From: Hanleya hanleyi
Lineage: Eukaryota; Mollusca; Polyplacophora; Lepidopleurida; Hanleyidae
Direction: 5' to 3'
Assembly: GCA_036873755.1 (NCBI GenBank)
Contig: JAVTVY010037092.1
Location: forward strand, 99,361 to 163,360
Length of the DNA: 64,000 nt
Each line of letters begins with the position of its first letter. Position 1 is the stretch's first letter. The notes under the pieces are model-generated. The model worked only from the letters and a program-made list of their open reading frames with translations, was not told where the DNA came from and made no database searches. Shown piece after piece: positions 46,986-56,314 of the stretch. The translations under genes were made by a program, and so were the position numbers.

Positions 46986-47927
46986 TCAGTGCACGAGTGA
47001 CGCATTCAACCGATGGCTGTGGTGAATCACCTTGGTAAGGAAAAATGTAACATTGGTCACCCTCTTCACTGTCCACTTGGTGTTGGGTCGTTGTTGTTGG
47101 GCCCATCCCAAGACATCCAATTGTTCCACTTGGTCCAGCATCATCTCTAGTGACCTCCGGTTAATGATGGTAAACGGCTGGTCGTACACTGGGTGGATGG
47201 CACTGGAATAGAAATAGCGCAATTCATCCGTCATCTTATGGCATAAGATGTACCCAAATGCTAAATTTAATGTGAAGGCCGTAGGTTGGTCATTGAAGAT
47301 GGTTTCCACGTAGCTGCGTAGACGGGTGAGCTTGGTCAGTGGGAAATTGTAGATATCTTGAATAGGGCGATGATGGTGGAAACAGTGCCGTGTCATGGTC
47401 GAATGGCGCCGAGAGATGTCACTCTCTGGATCATATTCGGGTAAGAGATCGCTAGGAACATTTATGGGCTCGTCCAGAAAATGTTCGATGTATGGCGTAT
47501 GACTCGAAACCGTAACGGTGGGGTCCGGTTGGAAATCCAGGCTCTTCCCAACTGTGGGTATAGGCGGGCTCTCCGTCATCGCATCACCAGTGGCGTTCGT
47601 CTCCCCGGGCTTATCTTCACTGGGTCTCACCTTCCGCGGCTCCTCTTCAGTAGGAAGTTGTCGCCAAAACCGTGGAGACGGGACATGAATCAAACGCTGA
47701 TGCCGTCTTAACTGACTGCGTCGTTTGAAGAGTTCACCACAATCCTTACATTGTTCCGTCGCGCCCTCGTGGAATGAGCGTTCGTGGCGCAGTAAATCAT
47801 CCTCCCGATTAAATGACCGCGCGCAGGTTATACAAGTATACCGTGCATCGTTGTGGGTGGAGGCCTCGTGGCGTCGTAAATTATCTAGACGAGTAAACTG
47901 CTTCTGGCAAGTTGTTCAAGTGAACAT
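46986..47927 (-). pseudogene. Polinton three-finger C2H2 protein, interrupted at codon 4
   Basis: A 313-codon frame read leftward, with TGA at 47918-47916 in place of the first zinc-binding Cys of finger 1. Three C2H2 fingers follow (QKQFTRLDNLRRHE; CITCARSF...LLRHE; CKDCGELF...LRRHQ), then an acidic/Pro linker and a 130-residue domain with FGYILCHKMTDELRYFYSS and WTVKRVTNVTFFL. Similar fingers-plus-domain proteins occur in other Polintons, either alone or at the N-terminus of long polymerase ORFs; here it ends in its own stop with AATAAA downstream. TATAAAAGGG lies about 50 bp upstream on the same strand. If TGA is read through or is a sequencing error it would be intact. Confidence 0.7.
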
Positions 47928-47972
47928 CTTGGTGGTTGACAGAGTGTCTGATGAAACGGCAAGGCCGCTTCC

Positions 47973-47980
47973 CTTTTATA
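47973..47980 (-). promoter_or_regulatory. TATA box of the leftward zinc-finger gene
   Basis: TATAAAAG on the minus strand, 46-53 bp upstream of the ATG at 47927. Together with the TATA at 48362 it frames a divergent promoter region. Confidence 0.55.
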
Positions 47981-48093
47981 GCACGCTAGCTGGTAATCTA
48001 TTTTTAGCACACTCTACCCCAAGTCGAGGATCGAGACTGGTGTACTGGTGTACGACTGAGCCGCATTGCGCAGACGCGAAGTACCCGGATGAT

Positions 48094-48195
48094 AGACACG
48101 GACGTCACCGATCCGAAAAGACACGGACTTTACCGAAAATACACGGACTTTAACGAAAAGACACGGACGTACCCGAAAAGACACGAAGGTGAACG
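48094..48195. repeat. 24-bp tandem repeats in the divergent intergenic region
   Basis: About four to five units of GAAAAGACACGGACTTTACC with small variations between the leftward and rightward promoters; possibly an upstream activating array. Confidence 0.75.
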
Positions 48196-48361
48196 CCATT
48201 GTGGGAAACCCCCACAGACAGGTCAGTACATGCATTTCTATGTTGTTCACGCATAATAAAAAGGATTGACCTGTAGTCTGTGTTGTTGTTGCTCCCTTTT
48301 TTGGACTAACCCATCAGAATAGTACGTATCACGGACTACACCCGTAGAGCTACATCTGGTC

Positions 48362-48368
48362 TATAAAA
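48362..48368 (+). promoter_or_regulatory. TATA box, small membrane protein gene
   Basis: TATAAAA, 53 bp before the ATG at 48415. Confidence 0.55.
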
Positions 48369-48414
48369 CACGTCTCTCTGGATCACACACCTTCATTTCT
48401 ACGGTTGCAGAGCC

Positions 48415-48741
48415 ATGACGGAGATCCAGCCCTATGCGACTCGCCTTTTACAGCATGCCACCGCGGTGAATTCATTCACGGGTTACCGAGCAGTGGTCCG
48501 GTCCATGTTTGCAGATGGCGACGACAACGAGGGGCGACGCCAAATCCTGAACGAGTTCACAGAAGCGGTCCTCCACAGAGTGCACTCGATGGAGAGGCGT
48601 GCCATCACTCCCCACTACTGGACTATGACAGCCATCCTTGATGTTCGGGCTATGGACCAGGAGCGCTCACGCCGGAACCAGCGCCGCCTGGTTGGCCTCA
48701 CACTAGCCTGTGCCCTATTGACCCTGGCGCTGTGGTATTGA
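48415..48741 (+). CDS. small Polinton membrane protein (108 aa)
   Basis: Intact 108-codon frame, first of the rightward genes. A helical, charged N-terminal part is followed by RRNQRRLVGLTLACALL..., a basic stop-transfer segment and one C-terminal membrane helix (residues about 92-107), so a tail-anchored protein is likely. Own TATA box upstream, next TATA immediately after its stop. I do not recognise a family; in Polintons such short TM proteins are usually counted among virion or egress proteins, which is inference. Confidence 0.65.
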   Translation: MTEIQPYATRLLQHATAVNSFTGYRAVVRSMFADGDDNEGRRQILNEFTEAVLHRVHSMERRAITPHYWTMTAILDVRAMDQERSRRNQRRLVGLTLACALLTLALWY

Positions 48742-48744
48742 CAC

Positions 48745-48752
48745 TATAAATA
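48745..48752 (+). promoter_or_regulatory. TATA box (TATAAATACGA type)
   Basis: TATAAATA, 58 bp before the ATG at 48803; identical in its first 11 bases to the box at 49328. Confidence 0.6.
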
Positions 48753-48802
48753 CGAGGGTCAGACAGAGTGTGTGTCATTCACCGTTCGTCATTGGGTCAA
48801 GC

Positions 48803-49302
48803 ATGTCACCCGTCCTACGAGCCATCCTTCCCCTTACACCCCGGGTGGGGTTACACGTCTATGAAGATAAAGTCACCCTCGTGGAGGACGTGGAGATGTT
48901 TGCTGGTCGCCCGGTGAGACCGTATCGAATACGGTTACGCTACACCGTGACGGCTGGACCAAATTTAAACGGGTGTTGAGCGGCGAGCTCGATGGACACG
49001 TCATCCACATAGACAATGCCATCTACGTATACCGTGGACCCTTCTTCCCACGCCTGAGCCGCTACCAAGACCCTACGCGAGGCTTCACCCTAGTCCCCGA
49101 TATGTGGACAGCCTTGGAGAAAGTGGTGCCTATTGTGGACCAGCTGTTTACACCGGACGAGCGATCATCACACCAGTTGGAGTGGGCTCGTGCCCTGAGA
49201 GAATCGGTGGCAGAACCCCATGAACAACTACATGAACCCGACGACGACGATGCCATTGATTACCCGGCTACACTCAACCAGCCCAGTGATATGACCACCT
49301 GA
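48803..49302 (+). pseudogene. Polinton small protein, paralogue 1, frameshifted
   Basis: The N-terminal part runs from ATG 48803 through a basic stretch (RPVRPYRIRLRY) and then meets TGA at 48977-48979. The conserved C-terminal part (WTKFKRVLSGELDGHVIHID, then YRGPFFPRL, DMWTALEK and an acidic tail) is in another frame. The shift lies at 48941-48946, where the dinucleotide AC is repeated. The tandem neighbour at 49375 is homologous. Function unknown. Confidence 0.6.
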
Positions 49303-49327
49303 TCCTTTGATCTCACGGGGTTCTCCC

Positions 49328-49335
49328 TATAAATA
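49328..49335 (+). promoter_or_regulatory. TATA box (TATAAATACGA type)
   Basis: TATAAATA, 47 bp before the ATG at 49375. Confidence 0.6.
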
Positions 49336-49374
49336 CGAAAGACAGTCAACTCTGGTACCATTCACGTACTGACC

Positions 49375-49751
49375 ATGGCGGAGCATATGATACTGGCGTA
49401 TCTCAGCTTGACCCCCGAGGTTTTCCTGCACGTGTATGCTGGACCAAATTCAAACGGGTGTTGTCTGGTGAACTGGACGGCGCTCTCATCCACTTGTGTC
49501 ACGATGTGTACATCCGACGCGGCCCTTTCTTTGCTCAATTGGCTCGGCTAGATGGGGGTACAGTGCATTTTACCCTTCATCCTGATCTATGGTCTGCATT
49601 GGAAGATGCCGTGGTAGATGTGGATGAAGTGCTTATCAAGCGGTCATCAGACGAGTTGGACTGGTCATTTACCATGGACACTGTGAAAGCCAATGAAGAA
49701 AATCAGAAAGAAACTCCGGCCCAAGATATACCCCTTATAAATAAACGATAG
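49375..49751 (+). pseudogene. Polinton small protein, paralogue 2, internally deleted
   Basis: Same family as 48803-49302: the N-terminus ends LSLTPEVFLHVY and the C-terminal part, in another frame, reads WTKFKRVLSGELDGALIHLC ... RRGPFFAQL ... DLWSALED. Compared with the neighbour about 95 bp between these parts are missing, which removes about 30 residues and breaks the frame. Two adjacent paralogues, both broken at nearly the same place, are notable. Confidence 0.6.
49736..49745 (+). promoter_or_regulatory. TATA box of the integrase gene
   Basis: TATAAATAAA, 35-44 bp before the ATG at 49780; it overlaps the end of the preceding frame. Confidence 0.55.
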
Positions 49752-49779
49752 AGCCAGGGTCCATCATCATTGTGTCACC

Positions 49780-50853
49780 ATGAAGCGCTGGGAGAAGGTG
49801 TTGGATAACTTATACTACAGTCCCGACAGTCCGGCGGTCTATAGTGCATTGTCGGCTCTCTATCGAGCGGCCAAACCCCAGGGGATACAACGTGCCCAAG
49901 TCCGAGATTGGTTAAGAAAACAAGACACCTATACCTTACATCGATCTGTCCGTCGCCATTTTCTACGGAACCGGGTCATCGTGGGAGGAATAGATGCCCA
50001 GTGGCAAGCGGATTTGGTCGATATGAGCGCCTTTGCCAAACACAACGATGGGAATCGGTATATCTTGACGTGCATCGATATCCTATCCAAGTATGCGTGG
50101 GTGGTACCCATCCGGACGAAAACGGGGGCGAATCTCATAGCGGCGTTCAAATACATCTTCAAGACCGGGCGCAAACCTTTGTATTTGCAAACCGACGAAG
50201 GCACGGAATTCCTCAACAGACCGTTCCAAGCCTTTCTCAAGAAACAGAAGGTTTTTTTCTTCCATACGTACAACGAGACCAAGGCTTCCGTGGTGGAAAG
50301 GTTCAACAGGACATTCAAAGGCCGCATGTATAAATATTTCACCTATAAGAATACAAGGCGATACATCGATGTTCTCCCGAAACTGGTCAGGGATTACAAT
50401 CGAGCCTATCATCGGAGTATAGAGAGAGCCCCCATTACCGTGACCCAACGCAATGAAGCCCAAGTCCGGCGTGTCTTGTACCCCAGGCCATCGCAGCGAA
50501 CGACGAAGGCTGTGTAAAAGGTCGGCGACCCTGTACGGATCAGTAAAGTCAAGGGCAAGTTCGAGAAAAGTTACTTGCCCAACTGGAGCGATGAGCACTT
50601 CCTGATTAAACGGCGCCTACCCCGACAGCGGTGAGTCTATGAACTGGAAGATCTTCAAGGGGAACCGTTGCTAGGGACGTTTTACGAGACGGAATTACAG
50701 CCTGTCGTAAAAACACAGCAAGACTACTACACGTTGGAGCAGATTTTGAAAACGGAACGTCGACGTGGTAAACTGTTTCATTTCGTGAAATGGCAAGGTT
50801 GGCCCAGTTCCTTCAATTCCTGGGTCGCTGCCAACCAGGTGAAACGACTATAA
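49780..50853 (+). pseudogene. Polinton RVE integrase with chromodomain, two in-frame stops
   Basis: The retroviral-type integrase core has Asp in QADLVDM (residue 78), Asp in LQTDEGTEF (139) and Glu in SVVERFNRTFK (173), the DDE triad. It is preceded by a basic N-terminal part. A TAA at 50515-50517 ends the first 245 codons, and a TGA at 50632-50634 interrupts again. The same frame then continues to 50853 with a chromodomain (TLEQILKTERR, FHFVKWQGW, NSWV, about residues 313-346), normal for Polinton integrases and thought to guide insertion. It would cut and join the element ends at 6-bp staggered sites. As it stands only the catalytic core could be made. Confidence 0.85.
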
Positions 50854-50855
50854 AG
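50849..50855 (+). promoter_or_regulatory. TATA box of the Thr-rich membrane protein gene
   Basis: TATAAAG, 49-55 bp before the ATG at 50904; it overlaps the integrase stop. Confidence 0.5.
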
Positions 50856-50903
50856 CCAGACACCACTGCAGTCATCCTTCATTCCACGTCCGACCACAGT
50901 GCT

Positions 50904-51482
50904 ATGGACCAACAGCAGCTGCCTCTGAAGACAGCGTCTCCCAAAACGCGCAAAGCGCAAGTGGGTGTTGTGGTGATAGTGCTAACCCTGCTGGGTGTGT
51001 TGTACGGAGGTGTGTTTTACGACGTAGCCTATGTCAGAACGTTACTTAACCAACTGAGAACACCAGCCACCAGCGAAACCGGTCTACAGAGAGCACCAGT
51101 CGTATCGAGCCCAGTCACCACCACCACACCCTGTGTACAAGCCACGTCGAGTGTAAGCTCTACACCTACACCAGGAACACCCACTACGTCTCAAGACCCA
51201 CCGGATTTCATCCCTCGCAGTCAACAGACAACGACCACCGACGTTGTACCCACCCCCATCATCATCCCTGACAGTGTACAGACAACGACGACCGACGTTG
51301 TACCCACCACCACTCCAGTTCACTCGTACCAAATTTACAAAAGCGGGTTACCACGACAACGGATACACCTCGAACCATGGACCCCCGTTGGCAGCATCCC
51401 TTCACGTGTCTCATCGCAGGACCGACGGGTTCCGGCAAAACGCACTTCGTCAGGAAGCTCCTTCAACACGCCGACAGCATGA
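50904..51482 (+). CDS. Thr/Pro-rich single-pass membrane protein
   Basis: I chose the ATG at 50904 (MDQQQLPLKTASPKTRKAQ), not the earlier in-frame start, because it follows a TATA box and the integrase end. A basic segment precedes one membrane helix (VGVVVIVLTLLGVLYGGVF, residues about 24-42). The rest is a long Thr/Ser/Pro region with two DVVPT repeats, mucin-like and probably O-glycosylated or a stalk. The last about 105 bases overlap the ATPase gene in another frame. 192 aa; no family recognised. A virion surface role is only a guess from position and architecture. Confidence 0.6.
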   Translation: MDQQQLPLKTASPKTRKAQVGVVVIVLTLLGVLYGGVFYDVAYVRTLLNQLRTPATSETGLQRAPVVSSPVTTTTPCVQATSSVSSTPTPGTPTTSQDPPDFIPRSQQTTTTDVVPTPIIIPDSVQTTTTDVVPTTTPVHSYQIYKSGLPRQRIHLEPWTPVGSIPSRVSSQDRRVPAKRTSSGSSFNTPTA

Positions 51483-51985
51483 TCACCCCACCCATTGCCC
51501 GAGTCGTGTGGTGTTACGGAGAATGGCAGGCAGCGTATGCAGCAATGCCCCACATCACGTTCGTGGAAGGCCTACCCAACCTGGCCGATTTGGAACCCGA
51601 CACCTTGGTGGTTCTGGATGATCTCATGGCGGAGACGGATGCGCGGGTCACCCAACTCTTTACCAAAGGCAGCCACCATCGACGGCTCAGCATCATCTAC
51701 ATTGTGCAGAATCTGTTCAGTAAAAACAAAGAACATCGGAACATCAGCTTAAATGCCCACTACCTGGTGGTCTTCAAAAACCCGAGAGATACCACTCAAC
51801 TGCTGCACCTGGCGAGACAGATATATCCCGGCCGCACACCGTTTGCATTGGAAGCCTTTAAAGATGCGACAACCCCTCAGCACGGGTATATGCTCTTCGA
51901 CCACAAGCAAGCCACCCCAGACCACCTTCGACTACGGACCGGCATCTTTCCCGGAGAAACCCACCACGTGTACTTGCAAAAATAA
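51377..51985 (+). CDS. genome-packaging ATPase (FtsK/HerA type)
   Basis: Intact, 202 aa. Walker A GPTGSGKT (residues 15-22), Walker B LVVLDD (77-82), a polar-residue sensor at the end of IIYIVQN (106-112), followed by FSKNKEHRNISLNAHY and an arginine-rich stretch. This matches the A32-like packaging ATPases of Polintons and related viruses, which drive DNA into the capsid. The start overlaps the membrane-protein gene by 106 bp, so it may be translated from the same or an internal transcript; no TATA box precedes it. It is one of the few undamaged core genes in this element. Confidence 0.9.
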   Translation: MDPRWQHPFTCLIAGPTGSGKTHFVRKLLQHADSMITPPIARVVWCYGEWQAAYAAMPHITFVEGLPNLADLEPDTLVVLDDLMAETDARVTQLFTKGSHHRRLSIIYIVQNLFSKNKEHRNISLNAHYLVVFKNPRDTTQLLHLARQIYPGRTPFALEAFKDATTPQHGYMLFDHKQATPDHLRLRTGIFPGETHHVYLQK

Positions 51986-52143
51986 TGTAAACACCCCCAC
52001 AGTGGCTCCCCCAGCTGGGGTCTGTGTGTGTGTGTGTTTGATGATGGAGATAATAAAAAGAATGAATACCACAGCAGGATTGACTTTGTCTCTGAGATAG
52101 ATAAAAAGAGCAGAGTTGTGGGTTCTGGCATTAATTGTACAGG

Positions 52144-52485
52144 ATGTCTGCGCGAGTACGGAAGCACGCTCCCACGCTCCGTGTATTGAAGACGGCCCCA
52201 CCCGAGTTGGTCCGAACCATTGTACGCGGTGCGGACCCTGACCTTGTACGCTGTCTGTGCGAGATCGGGTACAACCTGTTAAAAGGCAACGTACCACTCA
52301 CTCTAGCACAGAAGACCAAGTTGGCCAAGCATAAGACAGGTCTCCGAACCCTAGTCCAGAAGCGGGTCCCTCAAACACAAAAGAAAAAGGTGTTACAGAA
52401 AGGCGGCTTTCTCGGGGCCATCTTAGCACCGTTGTCCGCTTCCGTGTTGGGTCCAGTATTGGGTGGACTCTTCGGCCGACAATGA
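52144..52485 (+). CDS. small pX/pVI-like structural protein
   Basis: Start MSARVRKHAPTLRVL chosen at 52144; the frame extends three codons upstream but 52144 follows an AT-rich box (GATAAAAAG at about 52100). A basic helical N-terminus with LLKGNVPLTLAQKTKLAKHK and RTLVQKRV, then a C-terminal Gly/hydrophobic segment (GGFLGAILAPLSASVLGPVL). This two-part pattern is common in Polinton small proteins and recalls adenoviral core/membrane-lytic minor proteins. 113 aa, intact; its stop overlaps the next start by 4 bp. Confidence 0.75.
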   Translation: MSARVRKHAPTLRVLKTAPPELVRTIVRGADPDLVRCLCEIGYNLLKGNVPLTLAQKTKLAKHKTGLRTLVQKRVPQTQKKKVLQKGGFLGAILAPLSASVLGPVLGGLFGRQ

Positions 52486-53324
52486 ACAACACGAAAAAAA
52501 TGGTCCTCGTCGAACCACGATTCCTTCGAAACCTCCAATCACCCTACCCTGTCCCACCTACGGTGAAGACCATAAACACCCTCGATGGAGAGATGCAACA
52601 GATCTTACAGAGACCGGGGTTAAGCGACCGTGAGAAAGTACAACGGTACAATGAGACGCTTCAACGGTACATGACGTTCATGGACCAATACAAAACCCTG
52701 TCTACGGCACCACCACCACCACCACCACCACGTGACAGACCGCCGACCTCAGCACCGTTCCAACAGCCGCCATTACCAGGGGTAGCCCCCACAGACCCAC
52801 AGTGGGTGGAAGACGAAGTGCTGAAGAGTATACCTGCATCGTTCAAGAAACAAGCTGGCCTGGTATTACAACGGATGAAACAGAATCCTAACATGACTTG
52901 GAATGATAAAGGCGAACTCCTGGTACAGAATCAGGTGGTCCCCGGGACCCACATGACGGATTTAGTGAATGATCTGATGCGTCAACGCAGGTCGCACACG
53001 GATCCTCGAGGATGGGAGGTCTTCGCTCAAGGCTTGAAAGACATGCATGTACCACAGAAATTGGTGGGGAACACCCAGCGCTGGGCCTTTATGCAGCGAA
53101 CCCAGCAATCGCGGAGTGGCCCACTACCTTCTTGGGAATCCGACTGGGAACCGGAGTCACCCCCCAAAACTCCACCACCACCACAACGGGCACCTTCTTT
53201 TCAAACCTTTAAAAAAGCACCCTCGATCAGGACACCCCACATCTCCAGAGCCGTGACACGTAGCAAGTCAACGCGACGAACACGACGCCGGACACAACCG
53301 CCCAAGGCCTGGAACACCTATTAA
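52482..53324 (+). CDS. proline-rich Polinton structural protein
   Basis: Intact 280 aa. The ATG overlaps the previous stop (ATGA), a tight linkage. Order: N-terminal helix region (QILQRPGLSDREKVQRYNET), a run of eight Pro, a central conserved block (SIPASFKKQAGLVLQRMK, NMTWNDKGELLVQ, HMTDLVNDLMRQRR, GWEVFAQGL), then a Pro/Ser/Arg-rich basic tail. The central block occurs in many Polintons next to the capsid genes; a role in virion assembly is inferred, not shown. Confidence 0.7.
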   Translation: MNNTKKMVLVEPRFLRNLQSPYPVPPTVKTINTLDGEMQQILQRPGLSDREKVQRYNETLQRYMTFMDQYKTLSTAPPPPPPPRDRPPTSAPFQQPPLPGVAPTDPQWVEDEVLKSIPASFKKQAGLVLQRMKQNPNMTWNDKGELLVQNQVVPGTHMTDLVNDLMRQRRSHTDPRGWEVFAQGLKDMHVPQKLVGNTQRWAFMQRTQQSRSGPLPSWESDWEPESPPKTPPPPQRAPSFQTFKKAPSIRTPHISRAVTRSKSTRRTRRRTQPPKAWNTY

Positions 53325-53357
53325 AACCAACAGCAGCAGCAGGACAGCTCAGTCGCC

Positions 53358-54146
53358 ATGTTTCACCTCACCCTACCCAGTAACAGTTCGCTGGATGTGT
53401 TTCCTGACAACACCGTGGCCAAGTACGTGACCCAGTTACCGCAACCGTTGCATTTACCTGGACGATGAGAATGTGGCCTCGTGGATATCAAATACCCTTA
53501 CTCGTGGTACAACGTGCGAGCCAATGAAGTGTGGTACGAGGTGACCTTCGAAGGAAAAGACACCCGACTCACCCTCCCCGAATGCCAATACGATACTCCC
53601 AAGGAGTTCATGGGTGGGCTGTCAAGACTGTTGCATTATAAGGCTCTACGGGAGGTCACGAATAGTTCAAAACCCATCAAAGCCTATCCCTTCAAGAATC
53701 ACGTGGACTTCGATTACAACGCACACAACGACAAGGCAGAGCGTATCGTTTCCGGCAAGGCGAGTGTCGTACTGAGTCCTATCCTACAGCAAATGCTGGG
53801 TGTCGATCTAAAGACGTTCGCTGGTCCCACCGAACACCATGGCGAGATGCCGATGGATATGAAGTCGGGTATGTACGGACTGTACGTCTACTCGGACGTG
53901 GTGGACAACCACATCGTGGGCGATATCAACACACCTCTGTTACGGGTGGTTCCCATTAAAAAGACGTATGGAGATCAAGTCACCCACAGTTTCACCCACA
54001 TGCTCTACTTGCCCGTACGACAAACTGACATCAACACGATCACGGTGGATATAAGAGATGACACGGGACGACCGGTGGCATTCGAACGAGGAAAAGTGGT
54101 GCTGACACTTCATTTTCGACAAGCACGTGCTCCCCACTTTACATAA
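53358..54146 (+). pseudogene. minor (penton-like) capsid protein, one nonsense codon
   Basis: A 262-codon frame from ATG 53358 to the TAA at 54144-54146 with a single TGA at 53466-53468 (codon 37). Contains DIKYPYSWYNV, PKEFMGGLSRLL, VVLSPILQQMLGV and TPLLRVVPIKKTYGDQV, which fit the single-jelly-roll minor capsid proteins of Polintons that occupy vertices. The reading frame is otherwise undamaged, so the stop is recent, or tolerated. The stop codon overlaps the next ATG by one base. Confidence 0.8.
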
Positions 54147-54553
54147 TGAAAGTACCTTACGAGTGCGATGCACGCAGCTATATGGACTATTATGCCCAAC
54201 AGGCCGGGAGTGGCTTTCCGGTCTTTAGCGGTGCACGCATGCAACGAGGACATGGACTGGGGAACATACTCGGCAGCATCGTCAAAACGTTCCTGCCCTT
54301 GGTGACGCGTGGGGTGAAAGCAATCGGTAAACAAGCGGAACGCAGTGGACTGGAAGTGGCCGGTGATGTCTTGGGAGGTACGGCACCCAAAGAAGCCTTG
54401 AAACGGCGGGCCAAAGAAGCGGGAGGCGTCTTGGTGGCCAAAGCACAACGCACCGTAGAGAATAAAAGAGCTGCCCCTCCGAGACCACGCACCAGTCGAC
54501 GACCGACCCAGCGACGACGCACATCGAAGAAGACAAAGGATATCTTTTCTTAA
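54146..54553 (+). CDS. small basic virion protein with Gly-rich amphipathic segment
   Basis: Intact 135 aa. An N-terminal MKVPYECDARSYMDYYAQQ is followed by a Gly-rich zone (SGFPVFSGARMQRGHGLGNI) and an amphipathic helix, then a very basic Arg/Lys/Pro C-terminus. This resembles adenoviral pVI/pVII-type processed proteins, and the Gly motifs could be substrates of the element's protease, which is inference. Next to minor and major capsid genes as in other Polintons. Confidence 0.7.
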   Translation: MKVPYECDARSYMDYYAQQAGSGFPVFSGARMQRGHGLGNILGSIVKTFLPLVTRGVKAIGKQAERSGLEVAGDVLGGTAPKEALKRRAKEAGGVLVAKAQRTVENKRAAPPRPRTSRRPTQRRRTSKKTKDIFS

Positions 54554-54556
54554 AAC

Positions 54557-55864
54557 ATGTCCTTGATCCACGCCGAGTCCTGCCCCTCCCCCTCCTGAAT
54601 TTGATTTGTGGACCGTGCCACCCACACAGACCAGTGTCGAACAAGGATTATGGGTGAAGCATCTCCCGCTCTCCAGCATCAACGAAACCGGGCCCATCGA
54701 GTTCACCATCAGTAATGCGGATACGGCCTATGTGGATTTAGCCCATACATACTTGTATGTGAAAGCCAAGGTGATCAGTGGGGATGGCACCAGAATCGTC
54801 CAAGCTGCAACGGTGGGCCGACGAATCTCTGGCTGCACTCGATGTTTCAGCAGGTGGATATTTTTCTCAGCGACAAACTCATCAGTGACTCCACCAACAC
54901 GTACCCCTATCGATCCTACATCGAGACACTGTTGTCGTATGGCCGAGAGGCTAAAAAATCTCAGCTGACAACCGCTTTATTCTACCAGGACACGCCCGAG
55001 CACATGGACACGGTGGACAATGTGGGATATAACAAACGGAAGGCTTTCACTGCGAACAGTGCCTCGGTGGATATGATGGGTCGACTGCACGCAGACATAT
55101 TCATGCAAGACCGGTACCTCTTGAACAAGATCCCCATCAAAATCCGACTGATACGGGCGCCTCCGACCTTCGCCTTGATGGCCACTAACGTAGAGGGGCA
55201 TGCAGCGGACTATAAGATTGTCATCCAAGACGCAGTCCTGTATGTCCGAAAAGTAAAACCGAATCCAGCCGTTCAATTGGGACACATGAAAGCCTTGGAA
55301 ACAAAACCAGCCCAGTACCCTATCCGACGTGTACAAACCAAAGTGTTCTCTGTGCCTGCTGGAAATATGGGCGCCAACAAAGAAAACCTGTTCCTGGGGG
55401 AACTACCCAAGCGATTGATCCTGGCCTGTGTGGAAAATACCAGTTTCAGCGGAGCCTACCCAGATAATCCGTTTGACTTTCAACATTTCGGCATCAATTT
55501 TGTGGCCCTGCATGTGGATGGACAACAGGTGCCAGCCACGGCCTTAACACTGAACTTTGGGCGCAGGAATTTCATTCGAGCCTATCAGAGCCTGTTTACA
55601 GCCACCGGTCAAATCAACCAGGACGAAGGGAATTTCATTAGTCGGGAGCACTACGCGAACGGATACACGTTGTTCTGTTTCGATCTAACCCCCACCTTAG
55701 AGAACGACCATCAGTTGGCCCTGGCCAAGCAAGGCAACTTACGGTTGGAAATCCACTTTGCACGAGCCCTGGCGACCACCGTCAATGTGATCTGCTACGC
55801 CGAGTTTGACAACATCATTCAAGTGGACAAGGCGCGCAACGTCCTGTGTGACTTCTCCACATAA
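54557..55864 (+). pseudogene. major capsid protein (double jelly roll), two frameshifts
   Basis: Probable start ATG 54557. A C-run near 54583-54594 shifts the frame (first break) and a second shift lies near 54814-54816. From 54842 the frame is open to TAA 55862-55864. Recognisable blocks: LPLSSINETGPIEFTISN, VDIFLSDKLISD, FALMATNVEGHAADYKIVI, FGINFVALHVDGQQV, FIRAYQSLFTATG, GYTLFCFDLTPTL, NVICYAEFDN. These match the hexon-like major capsid of Polintons/adintoviruses, and the C-terminal third aligns with 63553-64000 in element 2. The full gene would code for about 435 residues. No restored sequence is given. Confidence 0.85.
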
Positions 55865-55865
55865 C

Positions 55866-56314
55866 ATGGATACAGACCAGATAACCACCGTGCTGGAGAA
55901 TGACCCAGAGACACGTATGGTCTTTCAAGGGGTGTTCACCCGAGACGTGTTTCCATTAGACCGTATGTATCCTGCTGCTTACGTTCTCATCACGGACCCG
56001 ATGGATCGGCCCGGTGAACACTGGGTGGCGAATACTTTGACCCGTACGGCCTGCCACCCCTCCATCCCGATTTAACAGACTTCATGGATCAAGGCACAGA
56101 GACGTGGTGTTGGAACAGTCAAACGTTGCAAAGCCTGACCAGTGGCGTGTGCGGACAATATTGCTTGTTTTACCTGTACCATCGATGCCGGGGAAGACCC
56201 TTATCTACCATCGTACAGATGTTTGACGAGTACCCCAAGGCCGAGGACCGCGATGTACTCGTCTATGACTGGGCCGCCCATCATTTCAGTGTACAAGTCC
56301 CGTTCTGGGCTTGA
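55866..56314 (+). pseudogene. adenain-like cysteine protease, internal deletion
   Basis: ATG one base after the capsid stop. The N-terminal part has VFQGVFTRDVFPL and GEHWVA with the catalytic His; the frame then shifts near 56032, where the stretch between the His and the acidic residue is shortened relative to element 2. In the new frame EYFDPYGLPPLHPDL, SLTSGVCGQYCLFYL (catalytic Cys) and VLVYDWAAHHFSVQVPFWA follow to the TGA. Adenain-family proteases mature capsid proteins. Broken here. Confidence 0.8.

Larger units (their letters stand above)
42731..47384 (+). repeat. tandem amplification, 1773-bp unit, three copies (first one deleted)
   Basis: Units begin with GCATCTGTACCACCCTAGGG at 42731, 43838 and 45611. 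Copies two and three are 1773 bp apart and nearly identical; the first is 1107 bp because the NRF1 repeats are missing. Each unit contains TIR sequence, the regulatory module and the 3' part of the leftward zinc-finger gene. The third runs into the full gene. Unequal recombination between TIR and gene is the likely cause. Confidence 0.9.

Noticed and set aside
47725..48153. 142-codon plus-strand ORF
   Set aside because: Antisense of the zinc-finger part of the leftward Polinton gene and its promoter.
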